A stretch of DNA of 64,000 nt, taken from the NCBI GenBank assembly GCA_030549335.1, contig CM060193.1, forward strand, positions 64,395,646-64,459,645, written 5' to 3'. A program made the translations under genes and the position numbers. Shown here piece after piece: positions 59,441-64,000 of this stretch (the stretch's first letter is position 1; every line of letters starts with the position of its first letter). Below the pieces are notes generated by a model, which saw only the letters and a program-made list of their open reading frames with translations, ran no database searches and was not told the DNA's origin. This DNA is from Pontederia crassipes (Eukaryota > Streptophyta > Magnoliopsida > Commelinales > Pontederiaceae).

Positions 59441-60875
59441 TATTGCGAATTTAGAAACACTAACAAGTGCACTAATCGTTCAAGTAATAAAATGATGAGT
59501 ATAAAGTATCGTTCCCATGAGGACAAGAAATAAACAATAACTTCTCTTACTTATAAACTAAGAAAAGATAAAAATCTTATGTTTTATGAAGATAAGAAGA
59601 ATAAATAATATAAATGTAAAGCTATGATCAATGGGGTTTAAAAGTATATAATTGATGAATAAAATTTATCTTGATTAATACCACTACTCATGTATGAATT
59701 CTTAGACAAAAGATGAAGAATTAATAAAGTAAAATTTCCAAATCGATTTAACCAATATTGCAGGCTTTAAATCCTATTTTGAAATCAATATAAAAGATTA
59801 ATCCATTCGATTTTTAATTTGATTTATTAAATCCCAAAGCGCATTCAACTAGAATATAAACTTAAGGGCCTTTTCAATTCACCTTAACAACTACACAATT
59901 GAGTCTCTTGCGATTTCCCCAAGAGTGGCATGCAAGAGAAGAGTCAGAGAAAAAATTTTAAAGAATCTTAAAACTTCTTTTCAGATAATACAAAGATTCA
60001 ATGGACAAAGTCTCATAGCAACAATTAATAAAATCATCCAACATGCTATTGATCTATCAACTAATTGTACGAAGAATTCATAAAGAATAGGTTCAATCAA
60101 TAAAATCCTAAAGAACTACTCCATAAAATTAGAGTAATCAATCTAAATAAATGTTCAGGAAAATGATAGAGAACAAGAGGAACTACTCCTAATTCTACCG
60201 TCCTCTCTCGAGTTTCTGGCAGAACTTCGTTATAGCCGGATTGCCTTCACCAAACCTTCAACTTCTGATTTCTGCCCTCCAAAGATGCTTTTCTAGTTGA
60301 TTTGGGGTTTTCTTATATAGTTTTCCTGGTAGCATTGTTTAACAACCCGAAATCTTATAAAAAATATGAATAAAAATGGTCAAAATTACAGTCGTCACGG
60401 TCGTGATGTTCAAGTGGCACGGCCGTGGTGGAAGGTTCTTCCATCATAAAGAAACACGGCCGTATTTCTTAAATGCACAGCCGTGACAAAACGTAATTTT
60501 TCAGCCTTCATCTCGCATGGCCGTGAACTTCTTCTGCACGAGTGTGACAGAACATGATTATTCGTCCAAGGGTTGCACGATCATGATTACTCATCGCACG
60601 ACCGTGACAGAATGTTCTTCCAAGCCTTCATGTAGAACGGCCGTGCAGAGCAAGGCACGACCATGAAAAGTTGATAGACGTAGTTTTCCTTGGCTTTCTC
60701 GTCCAAATTCCAATGCATTTCTGTTCCCTGCCATAAATTTAACCAAGCTTAGGTAGTGCTAAATCTCAAGAGAACTTCCTTGTATTTAGAACAATTTTCC
60801 CACTATTAAAATACAAAATATATTCTAGAATTAGAATAAATTGGCCTAATAATTATGCATAAATTTCGTGCATGA
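59441..60875 (-). repeat. 5' LTR of the Athila element
   Basis: About 1435 bases, aligned to the 3' LTR along its whole length. It is directly followed by the AATAG duplication at 60876-60880. Confidence 0.93.
60393..60666. repeat. Five-unit array of paired palindromic decamers in the Athila 5' LTR
   Basis: Same five-pair layout as at 50664-50933, with several decamers closer to the perfect CACGGCCGTG form in this copy. Confidence 0.9.
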
Positions 60876-60880
60876 AATAG

Positions 60881-62104
60881 AAAAGATATTTTCTATATAA
60901 TTATTTATAATTAAATATGATGGTTCGTATGCATGTTCCTCGTCATAATATTACTATTGATAATCCTATTATCAATTATATTGATGATCTATGTTTTTGG
61001 ATTGAATCATATCCCAACAAATTATAAAAGAGTTAAGATAGACGTTCTATATAATTAAGATAAAAGCATAAGATTGTGAATCACTATATCTATTGATTGC
61101 TGCCAGACCAATGTATAAAAAATATTGTACTAAATGGGGCAACTAGTGTACTTAGGAAACTAACATGTCAACATCTAACGAAAATTAGGGCTGCCTTATT
61201 TTATGGCAGGGTTGTCAGGACTGGGTCTCAAACTTGATTCAAAACTAGGCATGCAATTAGGCTGGATTGGACCAATCAAGACAGATCAAAATCGGATAAA
61301 ATTGGGTAAAATCAATTTTTTGAACTAGGTAGTTTTTTTTTTAAAAATTGTATGATAATTTTTTATTTTAAATTTGGAAAAGATTTGTAGATGAATTTTT
61401 TCTATAGAAAAACTTTAACATCTTGTCCCATTAGCTTCCTCCTCAATTAATACTTGTCCTTTTACTTTCACATTTTTACTATTATCAATGTGGGACTATG
61501 TGTATACTTGTTTATTCTTTTTCCTTTATGCAGTTTAGAATTTATACTCTTTAAGATTTATTTTAAGTATTTGATTATGATTGTATTTAAATTTGTCAAT
61601 GTCATATATGTATATAATATAAATTAATATTATATTTCCTATATTATATAACTTTTATCATATTAGATAAATCGATTATGGATGGAGGAGTGAAACTTGT
61701 ATAATATACAAATAGTACTATAGTAATATATATATATATAAACTTATATTTCCTTTAAGTTAATATGTACTAATTTAAATTAAATAGTTAACCATTAATT
61801 ATATGATATATTTATTATAACTATATATAATTTTGCCATAATATTTTCACCTTTAAATTTTTATTTCATTATTAATTTTAACATAAAGATAAATATATGA
61901 AACACACAAAAATTTAACAAGAATAAATTTAACAAAAATAAATTTAATAAGAATTTAATTTATCATATATATATATATAATTTTGCTTGTAATAGTTGTG
62001 AATTTGATACATGTACATTACTAATTTAATATGAAATATGGTATAATATTTCACGTAAGATTTATTTTTCTAAAATTATAATTTATTATTGTTATTTTTC
62101 TTCC
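60881..62104. other. AT-rich DNA, no gene recognised
   Basis: Mostly A/T runs with several short (AT)n stretches (for example 61726-61740 and 61965-61978). No frame or terminal repeat could be supported. Confidence 0.5.
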
Positions 62105-64000
62105 AACAACAACAACAACAACAAAGCCTTATCCCACTAGGTGGGGTCGGCTACATGGATCATACGACGCCATTCCGCTCTATTAGTAATCAAACCTTTC
62201 GGTATATTATTCACCAATAGATCTTGCTCTATTAGTTCGCCAAGTGTCCGCCTTGGCCTCCCTCTCCCTCTTTTAATCGGACTCCAGATTATTTGATCTA
62301 CTCTTCTTACTGGCGCATCTAATGGTCTTCTCTGAACATGACCAAACCATCTCAAACGATTCTCTATCATTTTCTCACTAATAGGAGTCACTCCGACTCG
62401 TTCACGTATATGGTCATTCCTAATCTTATCTAATCTTGTATGACCACACATCCATCTCAACATCCTCATTTCGGCTACCCCCACTTTACATTCATGTTGT
62501 CCCTTCATAGCCCAACATTCACTACCATATAACACTGCTGGCCTTATAGCAGTACGATAGAATTTTCCTTTAACTTTATTGGGTACTTTTCTATCACAAA
62601 GAACTCCAGTGACTTTCCTCCACTTACACCAACCAGCTTGAATTCTATGATTAACATCGTCATCAATCTCACCATCTTGTCTTACAATTGATCCTAAATA
62701 TTTAAACTTTGTCACTTGAGGAATTATATCCTCTCCTAACCTAACTTTCAAATCGTCTCTAAGTTGTTTATTTGTGAAATTGCTATGCATATATTCTGTT
62801 TTATTCATACTTAAACGAAAACCCTTTGACTCCAACGTATTTCTCCATATTTCCAATTTTGTATTAATATCTTCTCTTGAATCCGCTAAAAGTACTATAT
62901 CATCCGCAAATAGCATGCACTTAGGTACCTCCTCTGTGATACTCTCGGTTATAGCATCGATAACTAAGTTAAATAGATACGGGCTTAAAGCTGATCCTTG
63001 ATGTAGGCCAATTCCTATAGGAAATTCATTTGTCTCACCTCCGGGTGTCCTAACCCTAGTCAATGCCCCATCGTACATATCTTGTATTACCTTAATGTAG
63101 GCAGCATTCACCCTCTTCTTTTGCAAGGCTTTCCAAAGTACATCCCTTGGTACCCGATCATACGCCTTCTCTAAGTCAATGAAAGCCATATATAAGTCTC
63201 TTCTCCTACTTCGATACTTCTCCATCATCCCCCTTAGTAAATAAATCGCCTCTGTAGTGGATCTTCCTGGCATGAACCCAAATTGTCTCTCAGAAATACT
63301 AGTCTCCATTCTCAATCTATGCTCAATCACTTTTTCCCATAATTTCATAGTGTGACTCATAAGTTTAATCCCTCTATAATTTGCACAATTCTGAATATCC
63401 CCTTTATTTTTGTAAATAGGAACTAATGTACTTAATCTCCAATCATCAGGCATCTTTTTCGACCGTAAAATCTCATTAAATAGTTTACATAACCACAACA
63501 CACATTTTTCTCCTAAACATTTCCAAACTTCAATCGGTATACCATCCGGTCCAACGGCTTTACCATTCTTCATTTTCTTAAGAGCTTCGCTAACCTCCGA
63601 GACTCTAATTCTACGATAAAATGACCTATTAAGCTCACATTCGCTAACTGTCAAGTCCTCCAAATCACAACGCGAACCTTCACATCCATCATTAAATAGT
63701 TTATAGAAATACTCTTCCCATCTGTTCTTAATATCTCCTTCAGTAACTAAAACCTTGCCAACTTCATTTTTTATGCATCTTACTTGATCCAAATCTCCCG
63801 ACTCCTCTTTGTTCCTTGCAATTTTGTAAATCCTTTGTTCACCCGCCTTTGTCCCTAACTCATTATAAAACCCCTCGTATGCTTTAGCACGAGCATCACT
63901 AACTGCCTTCTTAGCCTCCCTTTTCGCCAAACGATACTTTTCCCAATTGTCAGAACTATTGTCCAAGTGTATCGCCTTGAAACAATTCTTCTTATTACGC
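62105..64000 (-). mobile_element. RTE-type LINE, 3' part, running off the window
   Basis: The minus strand ends in (TTG)n, seen as (CAA)n at 62105-62121, directly after AAGGCTTTG. A TTG-repeat tail following such a sequence is typical of plant RTE elements. The reverse-transcriptase frame (62137 to beyond 64000) ends 15 bases before the tail. The 5' part, with the endonuclease, lies outside the window. Confidence 0.88.
62137..64000 (-). CDS. RTE LINE ORF: reverse transcriptase and C-terminal domain, open through the window edge
   Basis: More than 615 codons are open without a stop, and the frame continues past position 64000, so the true start is outside. From the N-terminal side it shows a Lys/Arg-rich linker, KMKNGKAVGPDGIPIEVWK (fingers), LVPIYKNKGD and NYRGIKL, RQFGFMPGRSTTEAI, MAFIDLEKAYDRVPRD (first catalytic Asp), GLHQGSALSPYLF, the catalytic FADDIVLL, and TKFKYLGS. 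The C-terminal part has the ECWAMK, MRMLRWMCG and ENRLRWFGHVQRRP motifs usual downstream of RTE-type RT domains. The enzyme would copy its own RNA at a nicked target site by target-primed reverse transcription. All catalytic Asp residues are present, so this part looks intact. Confidence 0.9.
   Translation of the reverse strand, partial: RNKKNCFKAIHLDNSSDNWEKYRLAKREAKKAVSDARAKAYEGFYNELGTKAGEQRIYKIARNKEESGDLDQVRCIKNEVGKVLVTEGDIKNRWEEYFYKLFNDGCEGSRCDLEDLTVSECELNRSFYRRIRVSEVSEALKKMKNGKAVGPDGIPIEVWKCLGEKCVLWLCKLFNEILRSKKMPDDWRLSTLVPIYKNKGDIQNCANYRGIKLMSHTMKLWEKVIEHRLRMETSISERQFGFMPGRSTTEAIYLLRGMMEKYRSRRRDLYMAFIDLEKAYDRVPRDVLWKALQKKRVNAAYIKVIQDMYDGALTRVRTPGGETNEFPIGIGLHQGSALSPYLFNLVIDAITESITEEVPKCMLFADDIVLLADSREDINTKLEIWRNTLESKGFRLSMNKTEYMHSNFTNKQLRDDLKVRLGEDIIPQVTKFKYLGSIVRQDGEIDDDVNHRIQAGWCKWRKVTGVLCDRKVPNKVKGKFYRTAIRPAVLYGSECWAMKGQHECKVGVAEMRMLRWMCGHTRLDKIRNDHIRERVGVTPISEKMIENRLRWFGHVQRRPLDAPVRRVDQIIWSPIKRGRGRPRRTLGELIEQDLLVNNIPKGLITNRAEWRRMIHVADPT

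Larger units (their letters stand above)
49703..60875 (-). mobile_element. Ty3/gypsy retrotransposon of the Athila lineage with both LTRs and AATAG target duplication
   Basis: Two LTRs of about 1.44 kb (49703-51143 and 59441-60875) flank an 8.3 kb interior read on the minus strand. AATAG occurs on both outer sides (49698-49702 and 60876-60880). Next to the 5' LTR the minus strand has AGCGCCGTTGCCGAGGA, complementary to the 3' end of tRNA-Asp, as usual for Athila. Before the 3' LTR it has AGCTTGGGGAATT as polypurine tract. The order is gag, protease, reverse transcriptase, RNase H, integrase, then an env-position ORF. It is badly broken, with at least ten breaks. The LTRs differ by about 8 percent over the first 500 bases and appear closer elsewhere, which suggests roughly 2-3 million years at 1.3e-8 per site per year. 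Confidence 0.95.

Overview
The window is intergenic DNA from a flowering plant. Athila, Tork and Sirevirus-like LTR relics, CACTA transposons with Transposase_24/DUF4216 proteins, a Mutator-like element, and L1 and RTE LINEs all point to plants. The only host gene has a GC-rich exon in an AT-rich setting, which is typical of monocots, but I cannot name the species. Almost every stretch I could assign is a mobile element or a piece of one.

Layout. 1-5564: a three-level nest, with a CACTA element split by a solo LTR that is itself split by a second CACTA element. 6040-12262: a decayed CACTA transposase locus (minus strand) interrupted by a 2.9 kb solo LTR with a perfect CTTTA target duplication. 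15190-18300: a decayed Copia element (minus strand) holding a 1.0 kb Mutator-like element. 18770-24980: two CACTA elements. 25500-29474: a Copia/Tork element with 319-base LTRs and a GTTAA duplication. 29585-32579: a second solo LTR of the same family as the first (CATAT duplication). 32885-38710: two more CACTA-like elements, one with heavily tandem-duplicated ends. 39541-40235: a short TIR element.

40609-43567 is the single host gene, a short-chain dehydrogenase/reductase of the plant secoisolariciresinol-dehydrogenase-like group. It is a pseudogene in this sequence: a 1972-base solo LTR with a CCAGG/CTAGG duplication sits in its last codons, one base is missing earlier, and the usual active-site Asn reads Ser. 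43846-49210 is a 5.4 kb inverted repeat of LTR-like DNA holding a truncated L1-type LINE. 49703-60875 is a minus-strand Athila-type Ty3/gypsy element with two 1.44 kb LTRs, an AATAG duplication, a tRNA-Asp primer site and a polypurine tract. 62105-64000 is an RTE-type LINE with an open reading frame that runs off the window end.

The most unusual signal is not a gene. Several LTRs that otherwise look different carry clusters of a degenerate dyad-symmetric decamer (best form CACGGCCGTG) arranged in pairs 20-22 bases apart. In the Athila LTR the pairs repeat every 60 bases. Separately, the CACTA elements carry GC-rich internal minisatellites of two kinds: about 20-21 bases around CCGGATCCGG, and about 30 bases around a GCCTCT...AGAGGC hairpin. 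Palindromic-unit arrays inside mobile elements therefore recur across the window. I see no tRNA or rRNA gene, no CRISPR array and no intact host protein gene.
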